Part shown: positions 7,932-17,506 of the stretch, one piece after another | How the letters are laid out: every line of letters starts with the position of its first letter | How positions within the stretch are numbered: position 1 is the stretch's first letter | The notes under the pieces: model-generated | Seen by the model: the letters and a program-made list of their open reading frames with translations, nothing else | Databases searched by the model: none | What the model was told of the DNA's origin: nothing | Program-made: the position numbers and the translations under genes | NCBI GenBank assembly: GCA_910584435.1 | Contig: CAJUAP010000001.1 | Coordinates: 74,931 to 138,930, forward strand | Reading direction: 5' to 3' | Source: an uncultured Acetatifactor sp. | GTDB lineage: Bacteria; Bacillota; Clostridia; Lachnospirales; Lachnospiraceae | Length of the DNA stretch: 64,000 nucleotides

Positions 7932-9035
7932 ATGAGAATATCTGAAGAAACCTTGGATAATTTTTCTATCACTTATCCCCTGGACAGACAAGCGCCCCTG
8001 GAACGTATTCTTTTTCTTGATATTGAGACCACAGGTTTCACCGCCAAGTCTTCCTATCTGTATTTGATAGGATGTGCCTATTATCTTGCCGGAAAATGGC
8101 GGATCATTCAGTGGCTGGCAGAAACTTATGATCAGGAAGCTGACATTTTAAAGGCTTTCTTTCACTTTTCCAGATTATACCGTTATCTGATTCATTTTAA
8201 TGGCAATAATTTTGACCTTCCCTTTATTATGCAGAAATGCGAACTGCTGTCATTACCTTATCATTTTGACAATCTGCAGGGAATTGATCTATATAAAAGA
8301 GCTGCTCCTTACAAACGTTTCCTGAAGCTGCCCAATTGTAAGCAGAAGACTCTGGAGCAGTTCCTGGGTGTGGAACGCAAGGATGTATTCTCCGGCGGGG
8401 AGCTGATTGGAATCTATCATGATTACATCAATCACCCCACTGAATTCTCCGAAAACGCCCTGCTCCTCCACAACGCGGATGACTTAAAAGGGATGCTGGA
8501 GGTGCTGCCCATATTGGCCTATTATGATTTATTTAACGAACCTGTCAAGGCCAAAAAAGTTCAGGCTAATACATACAAGGATGTAAACGGCAAGGGCCGC
8601 AGAGAATTGATTCTTACATTCTGCCTGGATACTCCTCTGCCCAAGCCCATATCTGCCAATGCCAACGGCTGCTATTTCCGCGGTGTAGATGCGGAATGCA
8701 CATTGAAAATACCTATCTATGATGAAGAGATGAAATATTTTTATTCCAATTATCAGGACTACTATTATCTCCCAACGGAAGACATGGCGCTGCATAAATC
8801 CGTATCCGGTTTTGTAGACAAATCATACCGCGTTCCCGCCACCGCCGCCAACTGCTACACGCGCAAGGTATCCGGTTATCTGCCGCAATGGGACGTGGTA
8901 TTTGAGCCATTCTTCAAAAGGGAGTACAAAAGCCACGAACTTTTCTTTGAACTCACGGAAGAAATGAAGAAGAACCGCCAGGCATTTTCCGTCTATGCCG
9001 CACATATTCTAAATATTATTGCAACGGCATCTTAA
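7932..9035 (+). CDS. YprB-like ribonuclease H-fold exonuclease
   Basis: A 367-residue protein with an RNase H-like 3'-5' exonuclease fold in its first 200 residues. The DEDD-type acidic motifs are visible: FLDIETTGF (motif I), HFNGNNFDLPFI (motif II) and HNADDLKGML (motif III region). The remainder is helical and resembles the C-terminal part of YprB-family proteins. It probably trims nucleic acid; the physiological substrate of YprB proteins is not established. It is monocistronic on the plus strand and ends before a strong hairpin terminator at 9100-9138. Confidence 0.85.
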   Translation: MRISEETLDNFSITYPLDRQAPLERILFLDIETTGFTAKSSYLYLIGCAYYLAGKWRIIQWLAETYDQEADILKAFFHFSRLYRYLIHFNGNNFDLPFIMQKCELLSLPYHFDNLQGIDLYKRAAPYKRFLKLPNCKQKTLEQFLGVERKDVFSGGELIGIYHDYINHPTEFSENALLLHNADDLKGMLEVLPILAYYDLFNEPVKAKKVQANTYKDVNGKGRRELILTFCLDTPLPKPISANANGCYFRGVDAECTLKIPIYDEEMKYFYSNYQDYYYLPTEDMALHKSVSGFVDKSYRVPATAANCYTRKVSGYLPQWDVVFEPFFKREYKSHELFFELTEEMKKNRQAFSVYAAHILNIIATAS

Positions 9036-9099
9036 GCGGACTCTGCATATTGCACATGACTTATACACACCGATTAAATTTACAGCTTCTCACCGGAAA

Positions 9100-9138
9100 A
9101 ATCCCCGCAAAACCTTACTGACCTGTTTTGCGGGGATT
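9100..9138 (+). terminator. Intrinsic terminator after the exonuclease gene
   Basis: A 14-bp perfect stem, AATCCCCGCAAAAC against GTTTTGCGGGGATT, with an 11-nt loop, 65 bp past the stop codon. The T-run is short, but the symmetry lets it act toward the convergent cheR gene as well. Confidence 0.75.
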
Positions 9139-9186
9139 CTATTGTATGAATTATTAGACTTGATTACAAACACACTCTGCCACGAA

Positions 9187-9963
9187 TTATGGCTTCTGAT
9201 AAAAGAAAGAACTTTTTCTTTCATAACCTATATCTTTATAATTGATAATCTGTTCCGTACTCCCTATAAAAAGGACGCCTTTACTTATCAATGACTTGTA
9301 GAATTTATGGAATACCTCATCCTTAGCCTCTTCTGTAAAATAAATCAGCACATTTCTGCAGACAATCATGTGACAGTCCGTTGCATAATTATCCTTCAGA
9401 AGATTATGTTCCTTAAATTCCACTCTGCTTTTCACTTCATCCGCAATTTTATAGGACGGTCCTACCTTTGTGAAATATTTCTTCTTCAAGTCCTCCGGCA
9501 CAGCCGCAATGCTTTTCTCTGAATACAGTCCTGCTTTCGCCTTGGCAATCACCTGTTTATCCAAATCTGTCGCATGGATCTTAATATTGCTCAAAGGCAT
9601 ATGCTTTGACAAAGCCATTACCAGAGAATAGGGTTCATCCCCCGTTGAACAGGCGGCACTCCATATCTTCAGATTCTTACCGAATTTGCTGATCAGCTCT
9701 GGAATCACCTGTTCATCCATCAGTTTCCATTGTTCGGGATTCCTGTAAAATTCAGAAACATTGATGGTGATGTAATTGACAAATTCATCAAACAATGATG
9801 TCTCACTTTTCAGTCCAGCCACATATCTGTCATAGCCTTCTATCTTATGCTTACCAATCAGCGTATCAATACGACGTTTCATCTGCTTTTCTTTATAGCA
9901 ACTCAAGTCAATTCCTGTCAGAGACAGAACTTCCTTCTTAAAATACTCATAATCATATGCCAT
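9187..9963 (-). CDS. cheR: CheR-type protein-glutamate methyltransferase
   Basis: Methylates glutamates of chemoreceptors using S-adenosylmethionine. The N-terminal helical CheR_N domain (about 1-70, with NVSEFYRNPEQW) is followed by the SAM-binding domain with IWSAACSTGDEPYSLVMAL, HATDLDKQVIAKAKAG and the CRNVLIYF motif. Length is typical. The start at 9963 (MAYDYEYF) has a GGTGA-like site about 5 nt upstream; the frame is open to 9975. No other chemotaxis genes lie in the window, so it may serve receptors encoded elsewhere. Confidence 0.92.
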   Translation of the reverse strand: MAYDYEYFKKEVLSLTGIDLSCYKEKQMKRRIDTLIGKHKIEGYDRYVAGLKSETSLFDEFVNYITINVSEFYRNPEQWKLMDEQVIPELISKFGKNLKIWSAACSTGDEPYSLVMALSKHMPLSNIKIHATDLDKQVIAKAKAGLYSEKSIAAVPEDLKKKYFTKVGPSYKIADEVKSRVEFKEHNLLKDNYATDCHMIVCRNVLIYFTEEAKDEVFHKFYKSLISKGVLFIGSTEQIINYKDIGYERKSSFFYQKP

Positions 9964-10021
9964 AGCAGTCACCATCCTGTTATTTTATACTGACGGTCAC
10001 TAAAACTTGCCAAGTAACCTG

Positions 10022-10075
10022 ACTCACGGGCGAAAGGCGCCAAGGTCATCGCGGCAGATTTCAACGCTCGTGAGT
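10022..10075. terminator. Long-stem hairpin between S1 and cheR
   Basis: ACTCACGGGCG pairs with CGCTCGTGAGT (one wobble) around a 32-nt loop that itself contains GGCGCC. It lies directly after the S1 gene on its coding strand. No U-tract follows, so termination is uncertain; transcript stabilisation is an alternative. Confidence 0.45.
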
Positions 10076-10101
10076 ATATTACAAAACAGTTCAAGCTCAT
10101 G

Positions 10102-11220
10102 TTATTCCTGTGTTGTTATCACTGCATCAATATCCACCGGAACTTCATCTTCCTCTGTCTCAGGTACAGCCATCGCCTTAATACTCAAAGAAATCTTCTT
10201 GTCGGCTTCGTTAAAGTCAACCACCTTTGCAGTCACTTCCTCGCCAACCTTCAGAATATCTGACGGCTTATCAACATGTTCCTTAGAGATCTGAGACACA
10301 TGAAGCAGCGCATCTATGCCCGGCTCCAGCTCAATAAAAGCACCGAAATCCGTCATTCTCGCTACCCTGCCGGTTACAACACTTCCTGTTCCATACTTGT
10401 CTGCGGCATCCTTCCACGGGTTGGCATCATCAAACTTCAGAGAAAGCGCAATTTTACTGCCGTTTATCTCCTTGATCAGCACATTTAATTTCTCGCCGAC
10501 CTTAAAGACCTTCTTGGGATGTTCAATACGTCCCCAGGACATTTCAGAAATGTGAAGCAGACCGTCCGCTCCTCCCAGATCCACAAATGCGCCGAACTCC
10601 GTAACATTCTTCACAACACCTTCTACTATATCACCTTCCTGTATCCTGGCAAAAAGCTCCTTCTGAAGCTCTGCCTTACGTGCGGTAATAAGCTGTCTGC
10701 GATCGCCGATATATCTTCTTCTCTTAGGATTATATTCGCTGATTACGAATTCTATCTCCTGTCCCGCATACTTATTCAAATCTTTCTCATAGGTATCCGA
10801 AACAAGGCTTGCAGGGATGAATACTCTCATTTCTTCCACAATCACACTCAAACCGCCGTCCAGCACCTGGGAAACGGTTGCCTTGAGTACTTCCCTGTTA
10901 TTGTATGCCTCTTCCAGCCTCTTATTGCCCCTGTCTGCAGCCAGGCGCTTATAGGTCAGCACAACCTGTCCTTCACCGTCATTTACCTTCAGGACTTTTA
11001 CTTCCATGGTATCTCCCGGTTTCACCGCCGTTGTAAGGTCTACACTGGAATCATTGGTATACTCGTTCTTCGCAAGAATACCATCTGACTTGCACCCGAT
11101 GTTTAATACGATCTCGTCCGGGTTCACATCGATGACTGTACCTTCGACTACCTCTCCTGAATGTATTGTCTTAAAAGAATTTGGATCCTCCAACATTTGT
11201 TCAAAAGTTAATTCTGACAT
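10102..11220 (-). CDS. Ribosomal protein S1-like, four S1 domains
   Basis: A 372-residue RNA-binding protein with four S1 (OB-fold) repeats, roughly at residues 20-90, 105-170, 190-260 and 275-345. The last two carry the strong motifs VTEFGAFVDLGGADGLLHIS and MTDFGAFIELEPGIDALLHV. Clostridial S1 proteins often have four domains rather than the six of Enterobacteria. It starts 20 nt inside ispH, in another frame. In some Clostridia IspH and S1 are a single fused protein, so this overlap may be a related arrangement. Likely roles are mRNA binding at the ribosome or translational control. Confidence 0.9.
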   Translation of the reverse strand: MSELTFEQMLEDPNSFKTIHSGEVVEGTVIDVNPDEIVLNIGCKSDGILAKNEYTNDSSVDLTTAVKPGDTMEVKVLKVNDGEGQVVLTYKRLAADRGNKRLEEAYNNREVLKATVSQVLDGGLSVIVEEMRVFIPASLVSDTYEKDLNKYAGQEIEFVISEYNPKRRRYIGDRRQLITARKAELQKELFARIQEGDIVEGVVKNVTEFGAFVDLGGADGLLHISEMSWGRIEHPKKVFKVGEKLNVLIKEINGSKIALSLKFDDANPWKDAADKYGTGSVVTGRVARMTDFGAFIELEPGIDALLHVSQISKEHVDKPSDILKVGEEVTAKVVDFNEADKKISLSIKAMAVPETEEDEVPVDIDAVITTQE

Positions 11221-12091
11221 AATTTTGAACCTCCTCGATTAATTTATTTGGGGTCGAAGCCCCCGCAGTAATACCCACCAGTCGAACAGCTTTAGGTAGT
11301 TCTAAATGCAAGTCATCCAGTGTCTGTATAAAATAGGTGTGCGCACATTCCTCACTGCAGATTTCATAGAGCTTTCTTGTATTGGAGCTGTGCTTACCTC
11401 CTATCACGATCATGACGTCAGCCTCCGCGGCAAGTTCCCTTGCAGCTCGTTGACGTTCTTCCGTTGCGTTACATATAGTATTAGCCACAATACTATTGTA
11501 ACCTTTTTTTTCTAAAATTTCAACAATATTATAAAATTTATTGTAGTTAAATGTCGTTTGAGCGACAATGCACAATTTTTCGCCTTCCGCAGACTGGAAT
11601 TTCTCGGCCTCCGATACATCACCCAGCACTGTAACCGGCCCTTTGCACCAGCCGATAATGCCCTCCACCTCTGGATGTCCCGCATTGCCGATAATGACAA
11701 CATGGTATCCCGCTCTGCTTTCCTGTTCCACCTTTTTCTGTATCCTGGCCACAAAAGGACAGGTAGCATCAATGCATTCCAGCTTCTTCTCTTTCAGAAT
11801 ATGATAGACCTCTTCCGGAACCCCATGGGCACGAATGATTACGCTTGGTTCTTTCTCTGCCCTTTCACCTTCCCGGAGCCTGCTTTCGGCAGAAAGCTGC
11901 AATAGTTCCTCCCTGCTCTCCAATACCCTGACACCATTTTGAGTCAAATCTTTTACGACTTCCTCATTATGCACAATAGGCCCATAAGTATAAATATTTT
12001 TCCCGTTTTTTATCTGTTCATACACAGATTCTACCGCTCGTTTTACGCCAAAACAAAATCCGGCATATTCTGCAAGCTTAACTTCCATCAT
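11201..12091 (-). CDS. ispH: 4-hydroxy-3-methylbut-2-enyl diphosphate reductase
   Basis: Last enzyme of the MEP isoprenoid pathway; its 4Fe-4S cluster is ligated by three conserved cysteines, seen in YAGFCFGVKRAV, CIDATCPFV and ANTICNAT. Histidines of the active site appear in YGPIVHNEEV and RAHGVPEEV. Three ATGs in a row lie at 12094, 12091 and 12088; AGGAG is 6 nt from the middle one and 9 nt from the last, either of which fits. The frame extends to 12145 but that part overlaps a dispersed repeat. The 3' end overlaps the S1 gene by 20 nt. Confidence 0.95.
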   Translation of the reverse strand: MMEVKLAEYAGFCFGVKRAVESVYEQIKNGKNIYTYGPIVHNEEVVKDLTQNGVRVLESREELLQLSAESRLREGERAEKEPSVIIRAHGVPEEVYHILKEKKLECIDATCPFVARIQKKVEQESRAGYHVVIIGNAGHPEVEGIIGWCKGPVTVLGDVSEAEKFQSAEGEKLCIVAQTTFNYNKFYNIVEILEKKGYNSIVANTICNATEERQRAARELAAEADVMIVIGGKHSSNTRKLYEICSEECAHTYFIQTLDDLHLELPKAVRLVGITAGASTPNKLIEEVQNYVRINF

Positions 12092-12119
12092 CATCCTCTC
12101 CTGGATTATTTCCACACTT

Positions 12120-12146
12120 TCTGACATGCGGCACAAACAATACATG
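12120..12146. repeat. Short copy of the GGCACAAACAAT repeat
   Basis: ATGCGGCACAAACAATACATGAG matches the core of the longer copies at 7646 and 53341. It lies just upstream of ispH on its coding strand, without the long hairpin. Confidence 0.5.
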
Positions 12147-12216
12147 AGAACAGAATATCATATCTTCCATCCTATGGCAACCAATATATCATAATTGCAA
12201 TGCGGACTTTTTCCAT

Positions 12217-12888
12217 CTATGCTTTCCGGCTGCGCCGGCACATTTCGGAGATTACCGCAATAACCTCGTCTATGGACATATCTGATGTATCAACCAGGAC
12301 GGCATCCTCCGCCCGCTTTAACGGGGACACCTCTCTGTGCATGTCTCGATAATCCCTTTCTTCAATGTCAGCCTGGATGGTCTGCAGATCCCCTGCTTCT
12401 CCCTTTGCAGCAAGTTCATCATATCTTCTCCTGGCCCTCACCCTGCTGCTGGCCGTCAGATAAATCTTCAACTGGGCGTTCGGAAGCACACAGGTACCGA
12501 TATCCCGGCCATCCATGATACAATCTGTGCCGGAGGCAAGCTCCTTCTGCAGTTCCACCAGCTTTTTACGTACTTCCGGTATGGGGCTGATCACAGAGGC
12601 AATATGCCCCACCTCTTCCGTCCTGAGGAAATCATTTACATTTTCGCCGTTTAACAGTACCACCTGTATCCCGTCTTCATAGGATATGGTAATATCCGCA
12701 TAACGACACTTTTCAATGACTTTCTCTGTATCCTGGGGCGGCACCTGTTCCCGCAGCATATACAATGCCATGGCACGATACATAGCTCCTGTATCTACAT
12801 AGACCATCTCTAATTTCCCTGCCACTGCTTTTGCAATGGTACTTTTCCCTGCTCCCGCAGGTCCGTCAATTGCTACATTATAGCTCAT
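12217..12888 (-). CDS. cmk: Cytidylate kinase
   Basis: Phosphorylates CMP and dCMP. The P-loop is IDGPAGAGKSTIAKAVA; the NMP-binding region DTGAMYRAMALYML and the DGRDIGTCVLPNA segment are typical, with the LID-type arginines in SRVRARRRYDEL. The start at 12888 (MSYNVAIDGP) lies about 8 nt after AAGGA; extra in-frame ATGs at 12897 and 12894 are too close to the ribosome site. It lies between the BaiN-like gene and ispH, an order common in Clostridia. Confidence 0.95.
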   Translation of the reverse strand: MSYNVAIDGPAGAGKSTIAKAVAGKLEMVYVDTGAMYRAMALYMLREQVPPQDTEKVIEKCRYADITISYEDGIQVVLLNGENVNDFLRTEEVGHIASVISPIPEVRKKLVELQKELASGTDCIMDGRDIGTCVLPNAQLKIYLTASSRVRARRRYDELAAKGEAGDLQTIQADIEERDYRDMHREVSPLKRAEDAVLVDTSDMSIDEVIAVISEMCRRSRKA

Positions 12889-12957
12889 CTCCATCATCCT
12901 TCTACATTTTCCGACTTCCGATCCTATCTCTTTTCATTTGTCACTTTGCACAGCATC

Positions 12958-14175
12958 CTATCCTTCATGATACCCGGCAGAATATCCTGTGGACCAGGCT
13001 ATCTGCAGGTTAAAGCCTCCTGTCATTGCATCCAGATTAAGCACTTCCCCTGCAAAATACAGCCCTTTTACCTTCTTTGACTCCATTGTAGAAGCATTCA
13101 CATCTTTCAGATGAATACCGCCTTTTGTTATAACCGCTTCTGAGAATCCCCTGACGCCTGTAATCGTAAGCATCAGGTCTTTGATACTTTTTACAAAGGC
13201 CCTTCTCTCTTCTCTGGTAATCTCATTGACCTTCTTCTCCGGTTGAATCCCTGACAATTCTACCATCACAGGAACCAGCTTTGCAGGGAACAGGCCGCTC
13301 AGGGCATTCTTGAAATTTCTGTTCTTATTTTCCTCAAAATCCCTTAACAGACGTTTATCCAGTTGTTCCGCACAAAGAGCAGGTTTCAAATCGATATGAA
13401 GCGCTGTTCCTCCTGTGGGGCTGAAATAGCTGCTGGCCGATAATACCAGAGGCCCGCTGATGCCAAAATGCGTAAACAGCATCTCGCCAAAACCATGATA
13501 CAATTCACGGCTTCCGCCGGTCATTCTAATGGAGACATTCTTAAGAGACAGTCCCGCAAGACTCCGGCACCAGCTCTCTGCAGCTTCCAGGGGTACCAGT
13601 GCAGGCGTACAATCCATGACCTGATGCCCTGTCTCCCTGGCAAACCGATAACCGTCTCCCGTGGAGCCTGTGGAAGGATAGGAGAGTCCTCCCGTACAAA
13701 TGATGCAGCGGTCTGCATACAATGTTCTTCCATCCGACAATTCCACACCCCTGCAGATATTCTCATCCGTCACTAATTCCTTCACTTCCGTATGCAGCAG
13801 GATTTCCACGCCGCGTCTCTTTAATTCACGGGAAAATGCAGCAATCACATCTGAGGAATGGTCTGACACGGGGAATACTCTGTCTCCGCGCTCAATCTTC
13901 AAAGGACAGCCGGCCTGTTCCAGGAAATTCATAACCGCCCGATTATCAAATCTGTAAAAAGCGCTGTACAGGAATTTGCCATTCTCACGAACATTGGCCA
14001 GAAGCGTATCCAAATCACCGGCATTGGTCACATTGCATCGGCCTTTCCCCGTAATAAATAGCTTTTTGCCCAGCTTCTCATTTTTCTCCAGCAGACATAC
14101 ATGATCGCCGCACCCGGCAGCTGCAATTGCAGCCATCATCCCCGCCGCACCGCCGCCAACTATAATAGTCTTCAT
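12958..14175 (-). CDS. BaiN/HI0933-family FAD-dependent oxidoreductase
   Basis: A 405-residue flavoprotein. The N-terminal Rossmann motif is IIVGGGAAGMMAAIAAA, followed by KLGKKLFITGKGRCNVTN, the hallmark of the HI0933/YhiN group, and a C-terminal FAD-contacting GLYFAGEVLNLDAMTGGFNL. BaiN, a relative in bile-acid-dehydroxylating Clostridia, has been linked to flavin-dependent reduction, but this broad family is mostly uncharacterised and no bile-acid genes are nearby. The start at 14175 follows GGGAG by 5 nt; the GTG at 14187 lies inside that ribosome site. Confidence 0.88.
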   Translation of the reverse strand: MKTIIVGGGAAGMMAAIAAAGCGDHVCLLEKNEKLGKKLFITGKGRCNVTNAGDLDTLLANVRENGKFLYSAFYRFDNRAVMNFLEQAGCPLKIERGDRVFPVSDHSSDVIAAFSRELKRRGVEILLHTEVKELVTDENICRGVELSDGRTLYADRCIICTGGLSYPSTGSTGDGYRFARETGHQVMDCTPALVPLEAAESWCRSLAGLSLKNVSIRMTGGSRELYHGFGEMLFTHFGISGPLVLSASSYFSPTGGTALHIDLKPALCAEQLDKRLLRDFEENKNRNFKNALSGLFPAKLVPVMVELSGIQPEKKVNEITREERRAFVKSIKDLMLTITGVRGFSEAVITKGGIHLKDVNASTMESKKVKGLYFAGEVLNLDAMTGGFNLQIAWSTGYSAGYHEG

Positions 14176-14210
14176 TTTAACTCCCACAATGTTTCATCAC
14201 AATGCAAGCG

Positions 14211-14267
14211 AAAAGAAGCACCTACCACCAATGCCTCTGCTAACGGTATATTGTAGATAGGTACTTC
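14211..14267 (-). terminator. Terminator of the decarboxylase operon
   Basis: On the minus strand GAAGTACCTA pairs with TAGGTGCTTC, one pair being G-U, followed by TTTTCG. On the plus strand the same position is a C-A mismatch, so the element is polarised toward minus-strand transcripts that come from oadA. Confidence 0.65.
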
Positions 14268-14324
14268 GATTCATTCATCATTATTGGAACTATTTCCTGA
14301 TTCTCTGCGGAACCGGACAGATCC

Positions 14325-15752
14325 TTAGACCGGGTATGCTCCGTTCTTGGTATCTGCCTGGGTCATATCCACTTTGTCCTGCTGTGCCTGGCGATACTTG
14401 AAGAAATCGGTGGCAACCTGGGGGAACAGCGCGTAGCTCAACACATCCTCGTCCTGCTGCTTCCACTCGCTCATCTCGGACTCCAATTTGTCCATCTCGT
14501 TCTCCAGCATATCCGCATAACGGCAGGTAATCCTGGTTTCTCCCGGAATCACCTTGTCAATGATTTCCTGATTCATAGGTTTCACGGTCTGGCCATACTC
14601 GCCGCGCAGCACTGCCTTGGTCTCCTTGGTAGCCATCTTGTATCTCTCACCCATGAGTACATTGAACACTGCCTGCGTTCCCACAATCTGAGATGAAGGC
14701 GTTACCAGAGGCGGCTCGCCTAAATCCTTACGAACCTGAGGAATCTCTTTCAGCACATCATAGTACTTATCCTCTGCGTTCTGTTCCTTCAACTGGCTTA
14801 CCATATTGGAAAGCATACCGCCGGGTACCTGATACAAAAGCGTCTTAATATCCACGCCCATCACCTTCGGATTCAGCAGACCGCTCTTCAGACACTCATC
14901 CCTGTAAGGACGGAAGTAGTCGGCAATCTCCGCCAGAAGATTCTGATCAAACCCTGTATCATAAGGCGTTCCCCGGAAGGTTTCCACCATAACCTCTGTA
15001 GCCGGCTGAGAAGTTCCCATAGCCAGAGGACTCATGGCCGTATCAATTACATCCACGCCTGCTTCCACTGCCTTCAGATAAGTCATGCTGGCCACGCCGG
15101 AAGTATAATGCGTATGCAGCTGGATAGGCAGCTTGGTTGCACTCTTCATGGCAGAGATTAATTCGGACGCCTTATAAGGCACAAGCAGACCTGCCATATC
15201 CTTGATACAGATGGAATCAGCACCCATCTCTTCAATTTTCCTGGCCATATCGGTCCAGTATTCCAATGTATAGGCATCACCCAGCGTATAAGACAGGGCA
15301 ATCTGTGCATGCCCTCTGCCTTCCTGCTGTTTCATTCTGTTGGTTGCATTTACTGCCTCCTGCAGATTGCGAAGATCATTCAGACAGTCAAATATACGAA
15401 TGATATCAATACCATTGGCAATGGACTTCTGTACAAAAGCATCTACCACATCATCTGCATAAGGACGGTATCCCAGAATATTCTGCCCGCGGAACAGCAT
15501 CTGAAGCTTTGTGTTCTTAAATCCGTCCCGCAGCTTGCGGAGTCTGTCCCAGGGATCTTCCTTCAGGAAACGAAGAGATGCGTCAAAGGTTGCACCGCCC
15601 CAGCACTCTACTGAATGATATCCCACTTTATCCATCTTATCCACTATGGGAAGCATGAATTCGGTAGGCATTCTTGTAGCAATCAGAGACTGGTGTGCAT
15701 CACGCAATATAGTTTCCGTAATTTTAATCGGTTTTTTTGCTTGTTCTGACAT
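14325..15752 (-). CDS. oadA: Oxaloacetate decarboxylase alpha-type carboxyltransferase (5S-like)
   Basis: A 475-residue carboxyltransferase that moves CO2 from an oxo-acid to biotin. It has ITETILRDAHQSLIATRM at the start (metal-binding Asp), IRIFDCLNDLRNL, the ICIKDMAGLLVPYKA segment with the carbamylated-Lys region, and the metal-binding LHTHYTSG. It lacks a C-terminal biotin domain; the biotin carrier is the separate gene at 17056. It is last in the decarboxylase operon and 102 nt after oadB. It could equally be labelled pyruvate carboxylase subunit B; the neighbouring membrane beta subunit favours a decarboxylase pump. Confidence 0.9.
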   Translation of the reverse strand: MSEQAKKPIKITETILRDAHQSLIATRMPTEFMLPIVDKMDKVGYHSVECWGGATFDASLRFLKEDPWDRLRKLRDGFKNTKLQMLFRGQNILGYRPYADDVVDAFVQKSIANGIDIIRIFDCLNDLRNLQEAVNATNRMKQQEGRGHAQIALSYTLGDAYTLEYWTDMARKIEEMGADSICIKDMAGLLVPYKASELISAMKSATKLPIQLHTHYTSGVASMTYLKAVEAGVDVIDTAMSPLAMGTSQPATEVMVETFRGTPYDTGFDQNLLAEIADYFRPYRDECLKSGLLNPKVMGVDIKTLLYQVPGGMLSNMVSQLKEQNAEDKYYDVLKEIPQVRKDLGEPPLVTPSSQIVGTQAVFNVLMGERYKMATKETKAVLRGEYGQTVKPMNQEIIDKVIPGETRITCRYADMLENEMDKLESEMSEWKQQDEDVLSYALFPQVATDFFKYRQAQQDKVDMTQADTKNGAYPV

Positions 15753-15854
15753 TTACGAATTTCCTCCATTTTTCATATTACTGTGAAAGTCTTGTAACCT
15801 GCCTCGCGTAAACCGCGTAGTCAAAATGAGCTCCCTTGCTCAGGTTCTCCCATA

Positions 15855-17006
15855 TCAAAATACACCAAAGATTGCCATAAATGTTCCCGCTGCCACAGCA
15901 GTTCCGATAACACCTGCCACATTAGGCCCCATGGCATGCATCAGCAGGAAGTTGGTGGGATCAGCCTCCGCGCCTACCTTCTGGGAGACACGTGCCGCCA
16001 TAGGAACAGCGGACACACCTGCGGAACCGATCAGCGGATTAATCTTGCCATGTGTCGCAATACACATAATCTTGCCGAACAGAACACCTGCGGCCGTACC
16101 GAACATAAATGCAATCAATCCCAATGCCACAATCTTCAAAGTATCAAAGTTCAGGAATGCTTCCGCACTGGTGGTAGCGCCCACAGAGGTACCCAGCAGA
16201 ATTACTACGATATACATCATAGCATTGGAAGCGGTCTCCGTAAGCTGACGTACAACACCGGACTCACGGAACAGATTACCCAACATTAACATACCTACCA
16301 GAGGCGCCGTGGTAGGAAGAATCAGACATACCACAATGGTAACGATAATAGGGAACAGAATCTTCTCCAGTTTGGACACCGGACGAAGCTGCCCCATTTT
16401 AATCTGCCTCTCCTTCTCTGTGGTCAGAAGCTTCATAATAGGCGGCTGGATAATGGGTACCAGCGACATATAAGAATAAGCTGCCACAGCAATAGGACCT
16501 AATATGGCTGTCTGCCCCAGCTTACTCGCAAGGAAAATGGAGGTCGGTCCGTCTGCACCGCCGATAATGGAAATTGCAGCTGCCGCCATGTCATTAAATC
16601 CAAGTGCAATTGCGCCGAAATATGCGGCAAAGATACCGAACTGTGCTGCTGCGCCCAGCAGAAAACTCTTGGGATTGGCGATCAGGGGACCGAAATCCGT
16701 CATGGCGCCCACACCCATGAAAATCAGGGACGGCAGAATAGCCCATTCGTCCAGTTTATAAAAATAATACAGCAGGCCGCCCACACCGTTTGCAGCGTCC
16801 TCTGCATGAAGCATGATGTCGGGATAAATGTTCACCAACAGCATACCGAAGGCTATGGGAGTCAGAAGCAAAGGCTCAAACTCATGCCGGATAGCCAGAT
16901 AAAGGAAAAAGCACGCAACCGCTATCATCAGATAGTTACCCCAGGTCAGGTTGAAAAACGCTGTCTGATGAATCAGGTTGTTAAGCGTAGAACCTATATA
17001 TTCCAT
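15855..17006 (-). CDS. oadB: Na+-translocating decarboxylase beta subunit
   Basis: A 383-residue integral membrane protein of the OadB/MmdB/GcdB family that decarboxylates carboxybiotin and exports Na+. Conserved blocks include IFMGVGAMTDFGPLIANP, IGGADGPTSIFLASKL (with the ion-pathway Asp) and GSAGVSAVPMAARVSQKVG. It has about ten hydrophobic helices and family-typical length. It is encoded between the biotin carrier gene and oadA. Confidence 0.95.
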   Translation of the reverse strand: MEYIGSTLNNLIHQTAFFNLTWGNYLMIAVACFFLYLAIRHEFEPLLLTPIAFGMLLVNIYPDIMLHAEDAANGVGGLLYYFYKLDEWAILPSLIFMGVGAMTDFGPLIANPKSFLLGAAAQFGIFAAYFGAIALGFNDMAAAAISIIGGADGPTSIFLASKLGQTAILGPIAVAAYSYMSLVPIIQPPIMKLLTTEKERQIKMGQLRPVSKLEKILFPIIVTIVVCLILPTTAPLVGMLMLGNLFRESGVVRQLTETASNAMMYIVVILLGTSVGATTSAEAFLNFDTLKIVALGLIAFMFGTAAGVLFGKIMCIATHGKINPLIGSAGVSAVPMAARVSQKVGAEADPTNFLLMHAMGPNVAGVIGTAVAAGTFMAIFGVF

Positions 17007-17055
17007 TTGTTGACCTCCTGTTGTGTGTTATAACGCAATACGCAAAACACTGCAT

Positions 17056-17427
17056 TTATTTCAAGGTAGCAAGTACGGCGCCTGCTTCCACAGCATCGCC
17101 CACTGCCACATCAACACTCGCAACAGTACCGTCCTGGGGTGCTACAACAGGAATTTCCATCTTCATAGCTTCGATAATTACAACGGCATCGCCCTTTTTC
17201 ACCGCATCGCCAACCTTCTTCTCAAGCTTGAATACCTTTCCTGCCGCACCTGCCTCTATTTTAATGCTGCCTGCACCTGCTGCCTTGGGTGCTGCAGCAG
17301 GTGCTGCCTTAGGAGCAGCCTTGGGCGCCGCAGGTGCCTTTGCTGCCGCAGGAGCGCCTGTTGATGCGCCTTCTTCCACTACTACATCATATACATTGCC
17401 ATTTACTGTAATGGTATAATTTTTCAT
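17056..17427 (-). CDS. Biotin carrier protein of the decarboxylase
   Basis: A 123-residue biotinyl protein. It has a short N-terminal domain, an Ala/Pro/Lys-rich flexible linker at about residues 22-52, and a lipoyl/biotinyl domain with the biotinylation motif IEAMKMEIPV. The linker lets biotin swing between the carboxyltransferase and the membrane beta subunit. It lies 79 nt after the gamma-like gene and 49 nt before oadB. Confidence 0.95.
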   Translation of the reverse strand: MKNYTITVNGNVYDVVVEEGASTGAPAAAKAPAAPKAAPKAAPAAAPKAAGAGSIKIEAGAAGKVFKLEKKVGDAVKKGDAVVIIEAMKMEIPVVAPQDGTVASVDVAVGDAVEAGAVLATLK

Positions 17428-17506
17428 TTTAATATCCTCCTAATTATATTCCCATGCCTTTCTATCATTGAAAAAGCTTCCACATGCTTCTGCGCATTTT
17501 ACGTCA

